From an uncultured bacterium (GTDB taxonomy: Bacteria > Actinomycetota > Coriobacteriia > Coriobacteriales > Coriobacteriaceae), in NCBI GenBank assembly GCA_905215835.1, contig CAJMRR010000069.1, forward strand, positions 1 through 10,070: a DNA stretch of 10,070 bases, given 5' to 3'. Both the position numbers and the translations under genes were made by a program. Positions 4,878 to 10,070 of this stretch are shown here, piece by piece. Under the pieces are notes generated by a model, which was given only the letters and a program-made list of their open reading frames with translations, made no database searches and was not told the DNA's origin. Numbering within the stretch: the stretch's first letter is position 1; each line of letters opens with the position of its first letter.

Positions 4878-6077
4878 CTAGAGCTTGTGGTGGCGCTCTT
4901 CCTTACGTTCCTCGGCTGCCTGCTCCTCCTGCTTAAAGGCGGGGTCGTCGGGGGTTACCAGCTCGTCTTCGTGCGTGCGCTTGTTGTAATGGTGGCGCAG
5001 CACGGGCTCAAACAGGTGCAGGTGCTTGGCGAAGGCCGCCGAGCCAATGGCGAGCACGGTAAAGATGAGCACGCGCATGGGAACCTCGACCTGATTGATG
5101 GCGGCGGCGCCGGCCGAAAGCATGATGCACCAGGCGTAGATGAGCAGCACGGCCTGCTTTTGGTTGTAACCCTCTTGAATCAGGCGGTGGTGAATGTGGC
5201 CCTTGTCGGCCTGCCCAATGCTAATGTGGGCGCGCTTGCGGCGTACGATGGCGCTAAACGTGTCGATGATGGGCACGCCGGCCACGATGAGCGGGATGAT
5301 GAGCGATGTGAGCGCGGCGGTGCGGCTCACGTTGAGCAGCGATATGGAGCCGAGCGCAAAGCCCAGCAGCAGCGAACCCGAGTCGCCCAAGAAGATACTC
5401 GCGGGGTTGAAGTTGTACCGCAAAAAGGCCAAGCAGGCGCCAAACAACGCGATGGAGAGCGCGGCGGCATCGATGCGGCCCGAGAGAACGGCCATCGAGA
5501 ACATCGTGAACGATGCGATGCCACAGATACCCGTCGCCAGGCCGTCAAGGCCGTCGATGAGGTTGATAATGTTGGTGAACGCCACCAGGTAGACCACGGT
5601 GATGGGGTAAGCGAGCCAGCCGAGCATGATCTCGCCGGGGGCAAACGGGTTGACGATGACGCCGATTTTTAGGCCGCCCACGCAGGCGATGAGCGCGGCG
5701 AGGACCTGGCCGGCCAGCTTTTGCTTGGGCTTGAGCTGGAGGACGTCGTCGATGGCGCCGGTCGCAAAGATGACGGTAAAAGAAAGCGCAAGTATGGGGT
5801 AGCTGATGTGCAGACGGGGGTGGGGCACCAAAACGGGCGGCCAGCCCAGGTACCAGGTGCCTAGGATCTGCACGGTGCAGGCGACGACGAGGCCCAAAAA
5901 GACCGCTGTGCCACCCATGCGCGGGATGGGTTTAGTGTTGATGCGGCGCTTGGAAGGATAGTCGACGGCGTCGAGCTTGATTGCTAGGCGCTTGACCAGG
6001 GGCACCGCAAGGAAGGTCGTGATAAAAGCCGCGACCGCCACGCAAAGGTACGGTATGAAGCTCGTGGAGGAAGCCAT
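4878..6077 (-). CDS. wecA: WecA/TagO-family undecaprenyl-phosphate N-acetylhexosamine-1-phosphate transferase
   Basis: A polytopic membrane enzyme of 399 residues from the start chosen. The family moves a sugar-1-phosphate (usually GlcNAc-1-P) from a UDP-sugar onto undecaprenyl phosphate, the first step for teichoic-acid-like or other wall polymers. Motifs seen are RRINTKPIPRMGG (44-56), the DD motif in GAIDDVLQLKPKQK (107-120), NIINLIDGLDGLATG (169-183), FNPASIFLGDSGSLLLGF (223-240) and HIHHRL (294-299), the last typical of WecA/TagO rather than MraY. There are about ten hydrophobic segments. The cytoplasmic tail (361-399) is highly charged and ends KEERHHKL. Start: ATG 6077 begins with a normal family N-terminus and leaves a leader of about 50 bases from the mapped promoter; ATG 6125 would sit only a few bases from the transcription start. 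Neither has a strong Shine-Dalgarno. The sugar substrate is not certain. Confidence 0.9.
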   Translation of the reverse strand: MASSTSFIPYLCVAVAAFITTFLAVPLVKRLAIKLDAVDYPSKRRINTKPIPRMGGTAVFLGLVVACTVQILGTWYLGWPPVLVPHPRLHISYPILALSFTVIFATGAIDDVLQLKPKQKLAGQVLAALIACVGGLKIGVIVNPFAPGEIMLGWLAYPITVVYLVAFTNIINLIDGLDGLATGICGIASFTMFSMAVLSGRIDAAALSIALFGACLAFLRYNFNPASIFLGDSGSLLLGFALGSISLLNVSRTAALTSLIIPLIVAGVPIIDTFSAIVRRKRAHISIGQADKGHIHHRLIQEGYNQKQAVLLIYAWCIMLSAGAAAINQVEVPMRVLIFTVLAIGSAAFAKHLHLFEPVLRHHYNKRTHEDELVTPDDPAFKQEEQAAEERKEERHHKL

Positions 6078-6134
6078 GAATCGATAAACCGCCAAGCGTC
6101 GAAGGAAAAGGTCAAAGGATGCCATGCCGCAAAG

Positions 6135-6163
6135 GGTATAGCTGACCCATGATACTCGACCAA
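6135..6163 (-). promoter_or_regulatory. Promoter of the wecA-like gene
   Basis: On the minus strand TTGGTC (6158-6163) and TATACC (6135-6140) are spaced by exactly 17 bases. Transcription would begin near 6128, about 50 bases before the preferred start at 6077. This is the main reason to prefer the shorter protein. Confidence 0.5.
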
Positions 6164-6310
6164 GGAGGGTGTGAGGAATTGCACGGGGCGATAATCACGT
6201 GCTTACCAGATATTCGAGTGATGGTGAGGTTCTGCCTGGTGCCTTTTGGGGATCTGGGCGGGATTTGCAATGGCGAGTTTCGGCAAAAGAAAACCACCCC
6301 CCACGTTACG
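6164..6310. other. Non-coding stretch, nothing recognised
   Basis: Between the wecA promoter and the terminator of the minus-strand RNA I see no gene, repeat or clear signal. Short frames here have no ribosome binding site and no family resemblance. AAAACCACC at 6288-6296 matches the first nine bases of the palindromic repeat arm, but the rest of the element is absent. Confidence 0.5.
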
Positions 6311-6338
6311 AAAATGAACCCACCTAAAACAGGTGGGT
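6311..6338 (-). terminator. Terminator of the minus-strand structured RNA
   Basis: On the minus strand ACCCACCT pairs with AGGTGGGT around a GTTTT loop and is followed by the T-rich TCATTTT. On the plus strand the hairpin is followed by GCCCTCAT, so the direction is minus. It ends the candidate RNA at 6311-6456, well before the wecA promoter. Confidence 0.65.
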
Positions 6339-6456
6339 GCCCTCATCGACTGTTCCAGCGTCCTTAACAACGAAGGATACCTGTACTAGGTACGACTGTG
6401 TGGGCTCCCTAAATAAACGCGACGGTTCACCCAGTTGCTCCGCGGGGGGCGGAATA
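6311..6456 (-). ncRNA. Structured non-coding RNA, possibly 6S RNA
   Basis: A minus-strand transcript of about 145 bases is suggested by a TATGAT -10 box (6462-6467; the -35 is poor) and the terminator at 6311-6338. No reading frame is supported. Conserved-looking segments read on the minus strand include GCAACTGGGTGAACCGTCG and GTTTATTTAGGGAGCCCACA. These remind me of 6S RNA in Clostridia and Actinobacteria, but I cannot confirm this by alignment. A TCCTT/AAGGA hairpin (6363-6379 region) and a possible TAGGTA/TACCTA pairing are visible. 6S RNA sequesters sigma-70 RNA polymerase and is normally 160-200 bases, so the ends may be slightly off. T-box, SRP RNA, tmRNA and RNase P signatures are not present. 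Confidence that some RNA is here is higher than confidence in the 6S name. Confidence 0.45.
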
Positions 6457-6492
6457 CCTACATCATAAAGCGGCACTTTGTGGATTCCAGTC

Positions 6493-6521
6493 TTGACATT
6501 ACAAAAATCGTGTCGGACGAT
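6493..6521 (+). promoter_or_regulatory. Promoter of the radical SAM gene
   Basis: A perfect TTGACA (6493-6498) is followed after 17 bases by GACGAT (6516-6521), a weak -10. It gives a leader of about 75 bases before the ATG at 6605. It faces away from the minus-strand RNA promoter about 30 bases to its left, so the two units are divergent. Confidence 0.5.
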
Positions 6522-6604
6522 TACGGCGCCTTGGGCTCGAGCCGTCTGTGCGGTTGGTCCTTTTGCGCTTGAGCTGCTGAATCGTTGTTTTGGAGCATGT
6601 TTTT

Positions 6605-7543
6605 ATGCCGACGTCGTTGACCGAACTTTTTTCGCCCGCCTGCCATTTGTGTCCGCGCCGTTGCGGTGCGGCGCGCGATGAGGGTGCGCACGGCGTGTGT
6701 GGTGCTAACGACACGCTCAAGGTGGCCCGCGCGGCGCTTCATATGTGGGAGGAGCCGCCTATCTCGGGTGAGGCCGGTTCGGGCACGATTTTCTTTAGCG
6801 GTTGCTCGCTCAAATGCGTCTATTGCCAGAACCACGAGATCTCGACGGGCAATTTTGGGCTTGAGATTTCGCCCGAGCGCCTGGTCGAGATTATGTTGGA
6901 GCTGCAGGACCAGGGTGCGAACAACATTAACCTGGTGACGGCGACACACTACGCGCACCTGCTGTCGGCTTCGATTTCCGCGGCACGGGCACGCGGGCTG
7001 GTCATTCCAATCGTCTACAACACGAGCGGTTATGAGCGCGCGAGTGCCGTGGCGGCGCTCGGCGATCTGGTCGACGTGTGGCTTACCGACTTTAAATATG
7101 CCGATGCAGGGCTTGCACAGTCGCTCTCCCACATTAAGGACTACCCGCGTGTGGCCGTGTCGGGCCTGGCGCAAATGGCGCGTGAGATCGAGCGCCGCGG
7201 GGGAGAGCTGGTGGACGAGGACGGGCTCATGAAGCGTGGCATGATCGTGCGCCATCTGGTACTGCCGGGACATGCGGACGATTCGTGTCGCGTGCTGGAC
7301 CTGGTGTGGCAGACGGTGGGCGATGTGCCAATCTCGGTCATGAACCAGTACACGCCCAATGCGCTCATGCGCGAGCAGGGCGGCGACCTGGCACGAGCCG
7401 TGACACGCGATGAGTACGAGCAGGTGCTCGACCATGCCGACGACCTGGGCTTTACAACGATGTTCTGGCAAGAGGGCGGCGCGGTAGACGAGAGCTTCAC
7501 CCCAGCGTTTGACACCACCGGCGTCCTTACCAGCGCAAAGTAA
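6605..7543 (+). CDS. PflX-like radical SAM Fe-S protein (COG1313 type)
   Basis: A 312-residue radical SAM enzyme. GCSLKCVYCQNH (66-77) holds the CxxxCxxC triad (Cys67, Cys71, Cys74) that binds the SAM-coordinating 4Fe-4S cluster. An N-terminal cluster of four cysteines, CHLCPRRC with a later VCGA (Cys13, 16, 20, 32), is typical of the COG1313/PflX and AmmeMemoRadiSam-type N-terminus. NLVTATHYAHLL, IVYNTSGYE, VDVWLTDFKYAD and VRHLVLPGH follow in the order expected for this family. Members resemble pyruvate formate-lyase activating enzyme, but their substrate is not known. The ATG at 6605 has GGAG (6592-6595) nine bases upstream; TTG 6590 overlaps that site and is unlikely. No partner glycyl-radical enzyme is in the window, so activation of one cannot be claimed. 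Confidence 0.85.
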   Translation: MPTSLTELFSPACHLCPRRCGAARDEGAHGVCGANDTLKVARAALHMWEEPPISGEAGSGTIFFSGCSLKCVYCQNHEISTGNFGLEISPERLVEIMLELQDQGANNINLVTATHYAHLLSASISAARARGLVIPIVYNTSGYERASAVAALGDLVDVWLTDFKYADAGLAQSLSHIKDYPRVAVSGLAQMAREIERRGGELVDEDGLMKRGMIVRHLVLPGHADDSCRVLDLVWQTVGDVPISVMNQYTPNALMREQGGDLARAVTRDEYEQVLDHADDLGFTTMFWQEGGAVDESFTPAFDTTGVLTSAK

Positions 7544-7552
7544 CGCGTTCGC

Positions 7553-7589
7553 CGATGATTTTTCTGGGGCGGGGATTAAAAAATCATCG
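7553..7589. repeat. AT-rich inverted repeat after the radical SAM gene
   Basis: CGATGATTTTT (7553-7563) is perfectly inverted as AAAAATCATCG (7579-7589) around a 15-base GC-rich loop. It starts nine bases after the stop. The stem is weak in RNA and no T-run follows on either strand, so it is not a standard terminator. It could be a protein-binding palindrome or a processed 3' hairpin. Confidence 0.7.
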
Positions 7590-7653
7590 AGAGGATTGCC
7601 GGCTCGAAAGGTAGTCAAAATAGCCCCGTCCCAAAAAGACTGGGTATTGGGCG

Positions 7654-7681
7654 TTGACAGTTGACGAGCCGTAGGTAAAAT
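7654..7681 (+). promoter_or_regulatory. Promoter of tRNA-Ala
   Basis: A perfect TTGACA (7654-7659) and TAAAAT (7676-7681) are spaced by 16 bases, about 14 bases before the mature tRNA 5' end. A second TTGAC (7661-7665) follows closely. This is one of the strongest promoters in the window, as expected for a stable RNA. Confidence 0.75.
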
Positions 7682-7694
7682 ATCAACTTGTCCT

Positions 7695-7767
7695 GGGGAC
7701 GTAGCTCAGTTGGGAGAGCGCTGCCGTCGCATGGCAGAGGCCGAGGGTTCGACTCCCTTCGTCTCCA
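7695..7767 (+). tRNA. tRNA-Ala (anticodon CGC)
   Basis: A 73-base cloverleaf. Acceptor GGGGACG (7695-7701) pairs with CGTCTCC (7760-7766). The D arm is GCTC/GAGC, and the anticodon arm is CTGCC/GGCAG with loop GTCGCAT, giving anticodon CGC at 7728-7730. The T arm is GAGGG/CCCTT with loop TTCGACT, and the discriminator is A7767. G3-U70 is present (the G at 7697 opposite T7764), the main identity element for alanyl-tRNA synthetase, which agrees with the anticodon. The 3' CCA is not encoded (CCC follows), so it is added after transcription. It reads GCG codons. Confidence 0.95.
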
Positions 7768-7781
7768 CCCTTGGATTTGAT

Positions 7782-7813
7782 AAGCCGCTGACATTGTGTC
7801 GGCGGCTTTTTTT
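7782..7813 (+). terminator. Intrinsic terminator after tRNA-Ala
   Basis: AAGCCGCTGACA (7782-7793) pairs with TGTCGGCGGCTT (7797-7808) with one U-G pair and a 3-base loop, followed by a run of seven T (7807-7813). It is strong and lies only 19 bases before the next start codon. Any expression of the next gene from the tRNA promoter therefore requires read-through. Confidence 0.92.
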
Positions 7814-7832
7814 AAAAAGAAAGGGCTGAACT

Positions 7833-8252
7833 ATGGCCGAGCTTGAGTCCCAACCACTGTCTGACGAGGAGCGCGCCGAGTTGGAAGAGCTCCGCGCCGA
7901 GAAGGCCCGCCGCGAGGAGCAGGAAAAGGCTCGTCGCGAGCGTGAGGAGCTGGCCGCCCTGCGCGCCGAGCGTGCGAAGGCCGATGAGGCCGCTGCCAAG
8001 GCCGCATCCGAGCCAGCGCCCGCCGCGCCCAAACCTCAGCCTAAAAAAGCCGCTCGTCCCAAGCCCGTCGATTCCAAACCGAGCCGTGACGAGATGACGT
8101 TTGCCCAGCGCATGGTCACCTCTAAAGAGCCTGTGGACGAGGACGATATCCCCGGCATGCCGCCGGCTCAAAAGCTCATCATCGCGCTAGCCCTGATTGG
8201 GTTTATCGTCTTTATGGGTTACACGATCACGGGCAGCATGGGGCTGCACTAA
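7833..8252 (+). CDS. Small coiled-coil, single-pass membrane protein of unknown function
   Basis: A 139-residue protein I do not recognise. Residues 9-60 are almost all Glu, Arg, Ala, Leu and Lys with heptad-like spacing, a probable long helix or coiled coil. Residues 61-85 are rich in Pro, Ala and Lys (PAPAAPKPQPKKAARPKP), a flexible linker. A short region follows with MTFAQRMVTSKEPVDEDDIPGMPPAQ (88-113). One hydrophobic segment near the C-terminus (LIIALALIGFIVFMGYTI, about 115-132) leaves only seven residues after it, so the protein is probably tail-anchored with the charged part in the cytoplasm. GAAAGGG (7819-7825) supports the ATG. It follows the tRNA terminator closely and no separate promoter is visible. 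Conservation was not tested; the low-complexity composition makes a name by similarity unsafe. Confidence 0.8.
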   Translation: MAELESQPLSDEERAELEELRAEKARREEQEKARREREELAALRAERAKADEAAAKAASEPAPAAPKPQPKKAARPKPVDSKPSRDEMTFAQRMVTSKEPVDEDDIPGMPPAQKLIIALALIGFIVFMGYTITGSMGLH

Positions 8253-8335
8253 CCGAACCGCACCCGGCGCCCCGCTCGCGTATTTAGCCCCGTCCAACCC
8301 TCAACCTCTGTACAACATATTCGAAAGGTCGCCCC

Positions 8336-9841
8336 ATGGCTTTGACCGACATCTCGCGTCCCACCGACATCGCAATGCTCACCGATCTGTACGAGCTCAC
8401 TATGGCCCAGGGCCTTTGGGAGAGCGGTAAAGCCAATGAGCAAGGTTGTTTTACGGCGTTTTACCGTGACCATCCGTTTGGCAGCGCGTACGCCGTCATG
8501 TGCGGTACCGCCGAGCTCCCCGAGCTCGTCGAGAATCTGCGCTTTACGCCCGAGGATATCGAGTACCTCGCCTCGCTTCAGGCTCCCGCCGGCGGTGCGA
8601 TGTTTAAACCCGCATTCCTCGACTACCTGCGCAACTTCCGCGCTCACGTGAACATTGACGCCGTGCCCGAGGGCGAGCTTGTTTTTCCGCGCGAGCCCAT
8701 GGTGCGCGTCACCGGTCCGGCTCTGGAGTGCCAGCTGCTCGAGACGGCGCTGCTCAACATCGTCGGCTTCCAGACGCTCGTCGCCACCAAGACGGCACGC
8801 GTGGTATTGGCGGCGGATGGCCGTCCCGTCGCCGAGTTTGGCCTGCGCCGTGCCCAGGGTCCCGATGGCGGTCTGGCCGTCGCCCGTGCGAGCTACGTTG
8901 CCGGCTGCTCGTCCACATCTAACGTGCTTGCCGGGCGCCGTTACGGCATCCCCGTCTTTGGCACCCACGCGCACAGCTGGGTGATGAGCTTTGACTCCGA
9001 GCTCGAGGCCTTCCGCGCCTTTGCCAAGTCGAGCCCCAAGAATTGCACGCTGCTCATCGACACCTACGATGTGCGCGAGGGCTGCGAGCATGCCATTACG
9101 GTTGCCAAGGAGATGGAGGCGGCGGGTGAGCGCCTGTCGGCTATTCGCATTGACTCGGGCGACCTGGCCAAGCTCTCCAAGTATGTCCGCGGTCGTTTCG
9201 ATGCCGAGGGCCTGCCTTATGTGGGGATCTCGGTGTCCAACGACCTGGACGAGTACACGATTCAGTCGCTGCTCGACCAGGGCGCACCCATCGACAGCTT
9301 TGGCGTGGGCACCAAGCTCGCGACCTGCTACGATCAGCCGGCACTGGGCGGCGTGTACAAGCTTTCCGCCCGTCGGGCGAACGAGACGGACCCGTGGACG
9401 CCGGTGGTGAAGCTCTCCGAGCAGCCCTACAAGCGCACAATTCCGGGCGTGCAGCGTGTGCGCCGCTATTACGACGGCTTTGGCGGCCCGGTCTGCGACA
9501 TGATCTATGACGAGGACCATCTGGCGGGGGAGGGCGCCGCGCGCGGCAATACCCTCGTGGCCGTGAACGATGCCGCCCTGGTGACCGACGTGTCGGAGCT
9601 TGAGTATCGCGAGCTGCTGGTGCCGATCGTGCGCGATGGCAGTGCGGTGGCTCCGCGTGAGAGCATCGAGGATGCGCGCGAGCGCTGTGCTTGGGCACTC
9701 GACCATCTGGACGCGGCTTTTAAGCGCTTCCTGTATCCGCAGACCTACGTGGTGGGTATGGAACAGGGCCTGGCCCAGGTGCGCGACGAGCTCGTGCGCA
9801 AGAACATGGCCGCGGCATCGGCTTTCCCCTGGGCAAAATGA
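8336..9841 (+). CDS. pncB: Nicotinate phosphoribosyltransferase
   Basis: A 501-residue enzyme that joins nicotinate and PRPP to give nicotinate mononucleotide, with ATP hydrolysis, in the Preiss-Handler route of NAD salvage. Characteristic segments are LTDLYELTMAQ (15-25), a conserved start in this family, EFGLRRAQGPDGG (167-179), FGTHAHSWVMSF (208-219) with the histidine region that is phosphorylated in the family, AIRIDSGDLAKLS (269-281) and SFGVGTKLAT (321-330). Length near 500 fits the long bacterial type rather than the roughly 400-residue E. coli form. GAAAGG, seven bases before the ATG at 8336, fits translation start. The 83-base gap before it shows no clear promoter. It ends 80 bases before proB, with only a short inverted repeat between. 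Confidence 0.96.
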   Translation: MALTDISRPTDIAMLTDLYELTMAQGLWESGKANEQGCFTAFYRDHPFGSAYAVMCGTAELPELVENLRFTPEDIEYLASLQAPAGGAMFKPAFLDYLRNFRAHVNIDAVPEGELVFPREPMVRVTGPALECQLLETALLNIVGFQTLVATKTARVVLAADGRPVAEFGLRRAQGPDGGLAVARASYVAGCSSTSNVLAGRRYGIPVFGTHAHSWVMSFDSELEAFRAFAKSSPKNCTLLIDTYDVREGCEHAITVAKEMEAAGERLSAIRIDSGDLAKLSKYVRGRFDAEGLPYVGISVSNDLDEYTIQSLLDQGAPIDSFGVGTKLATCYDQPALGGVYKLSARRANETDPWTPVVKLSEQPYKRTIPGVQRVRRYYDGFGGPVCDMIYDEDHLAGEGAARGNTLVAVNDAALVTDVSELEYRELLVPIVRDGSAVAPRESIEDARERCAWALDHLDAAFKRFLYPQTYVVGMEQGLAQVRDELVRKNMAAASAFPWAK

Positions 9842-9867
9842 TCCGCATGCGACGGAGGAAAGCGGAT
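9841..9867 (+). repeat. Short inverted repeat overlapping the pncB stop
   Basis: ATCCGC (9841-9846), starting at the last base of the pncB stop codon, is inverted as GCGGAT (9862-9867) around a 15-base loop containing GGAGGAAA. TATATTCTC follows, so it is not a good terminator. The loop exposes a Shine-Dalgarno-like sequence, and TATATT at 9868-9873 could be a -10 box without a -35. Confidence 0.4.
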
Positions 9868-9921
9868 TATATTCTCGCTCACCCGTTCGCTCGCTTGCTC
9901 AGCATTCGATTGGTTTGACGT

Positions 9922-10070
9922 ATGACGACTTCTTATAAAACGATGGTGGTTAAGATCGGTTCGTCCACGGTGGTGGGCGCCGATGGCAAGGTTAACCGCG
10001 CCTTTATCGGCGGGCTGGCCGATCAGGCTGCTGTCCTGCGCAAGCTCGGCTGGCGTCTGGTCGTGGTGAG
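9922..10070 (+). CDS. proB: Glutamate 5-kinase, N-terminal part (3' truncated by window)
   Basis: The first 49 codons of a gene that continues past the window. Glutamate 5-kinase phosphorylates L-glutamate with ATP, the first and usually proline-inhibited step of proline synthesis. MVVKIGSSTVV (8-18) is the typical amino-acid-kinase opening (VVKxGSS) and IGGLADQAAVLRKLGWRLVVVS (29-50 region) matches the next helix and strand, where ProB continues with SSGA. The ATG at 9922 gives a short MTTSYKT leader. There is no good Shine-Dalgarno just before it; an in-frame TGA at 9916-9918 blocks any longer form. ATG 9943 (residue 8) is an alternative with no better site. Other amino-acid kinases share the motif, so the name rests on overall resemblance. 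Confidence 0.85.
   Translation, partial: MTTSYKTMVVKIGSSTVVGADGKVNRAFIGGLADQAAVLRKLGWRLVVV

Noticed and set aside
6288..6296. AAAACCACC as a fifth copy of the palindrome
   Set aside because: Only nine bases of one arm match; there is no loop and no second arm.
6395..6445. T-box signature on the minus strand (GGGTGAACCGTCGCG resembling AGGGTGGNACCGCG)
   Set aside because: The UGGN bulge is absent, the terminator lies too far downstream, and the next gene on that strand (wecA-like) has its own promoter and no link to amino acids.
7833..8252. Naming the small membrane protein by its Ala/Glu/Arg-rich part (TolA- or TonB-like)
   Set aside because: The composition is low-complexity, and the membrane anchor is at the C-terminus, not the N-terminus as in TolA/TonB.
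8249..9706. Long minus-strand frame opposite pncB (and other long antisense frames)
   Set aside because: The high GC content makes long antisense frames common. This one is a shadow of pncB codons, with no start signal and no family resemblance.

Overview
The window is GC-rich with gene-dense, mostly housekeeping content. It looks like an anaerobic high-GC Gram-positive, most plausibly a gut Coriobacteriia such as Collinsella. This rests on codon use, an ATP-type PEP carboxykinase, a COG1313-type radical SAM protein and a dispersed AAAACCACCACAAAGG palindrome that I associate with such genomes. The taxon is an inference; no marker gene proves it.

Layout. Positions 1-335 hold the 3' end of pckA (+). 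Positions 563-3276 carry four complete + strand genes: a free-standing B3/4-domain protein behind a long structured leader, a MarR-type regulator, a DegV/FakB-like fatty-acid-binding protein, and a short O6-alkylguanine-DNA-alkyltransferase-like protein. Four copies of one palindromic repeat lie just after the stop codons of pckA, the B3/4 gene, degV and the alkyltransferase gene, where they could act as terminators. Positions 3277-3668 are a 390-base gap between convergent genes; it contains the fourth repeat, a candidate small RNA with three hairpins, and the trpS terminator. trpS and a WecA/TagO-like polyprenyl-phosphate sugar-phosphate transferase follow on the minus strand (3669 to about 6077).

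Positions 6126-6604 are a second long gap. It holds the wecA promoter, a minus-strand structured RNA with its own terminator (possibly 6S RNA), and the divergent + strand promoter of a PflX-like radical SAM gene (6605-7543). Then come a tRNA-Ala(CGC) with promoter and terminator, a small coiled-coil single-pass membrane protein, pncB (NAD salvage) and the start of proB (proline synthesis), all on +.

No clear multi-gene novel system is present: the proteins belong to recognisable families or, in one case, are a small unrecognised membrane protein. The best leads are RNA or DNA level: the structured leader of the B3/4 gene, two candidate non-coding RNAs, the palindromic repeat family used at gene ends, an AT-rich inverted repeat at 7553-7589, and the pncB-proB junction, where a 23-codon frame bridges the two genes. 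Several genes act in related areas (tRNA charging or quality control: B3/4 protein, trpS, tRNA-Ala; cofactor and amino-acid synthesis: pncB, proB), but they do not form one pathway.
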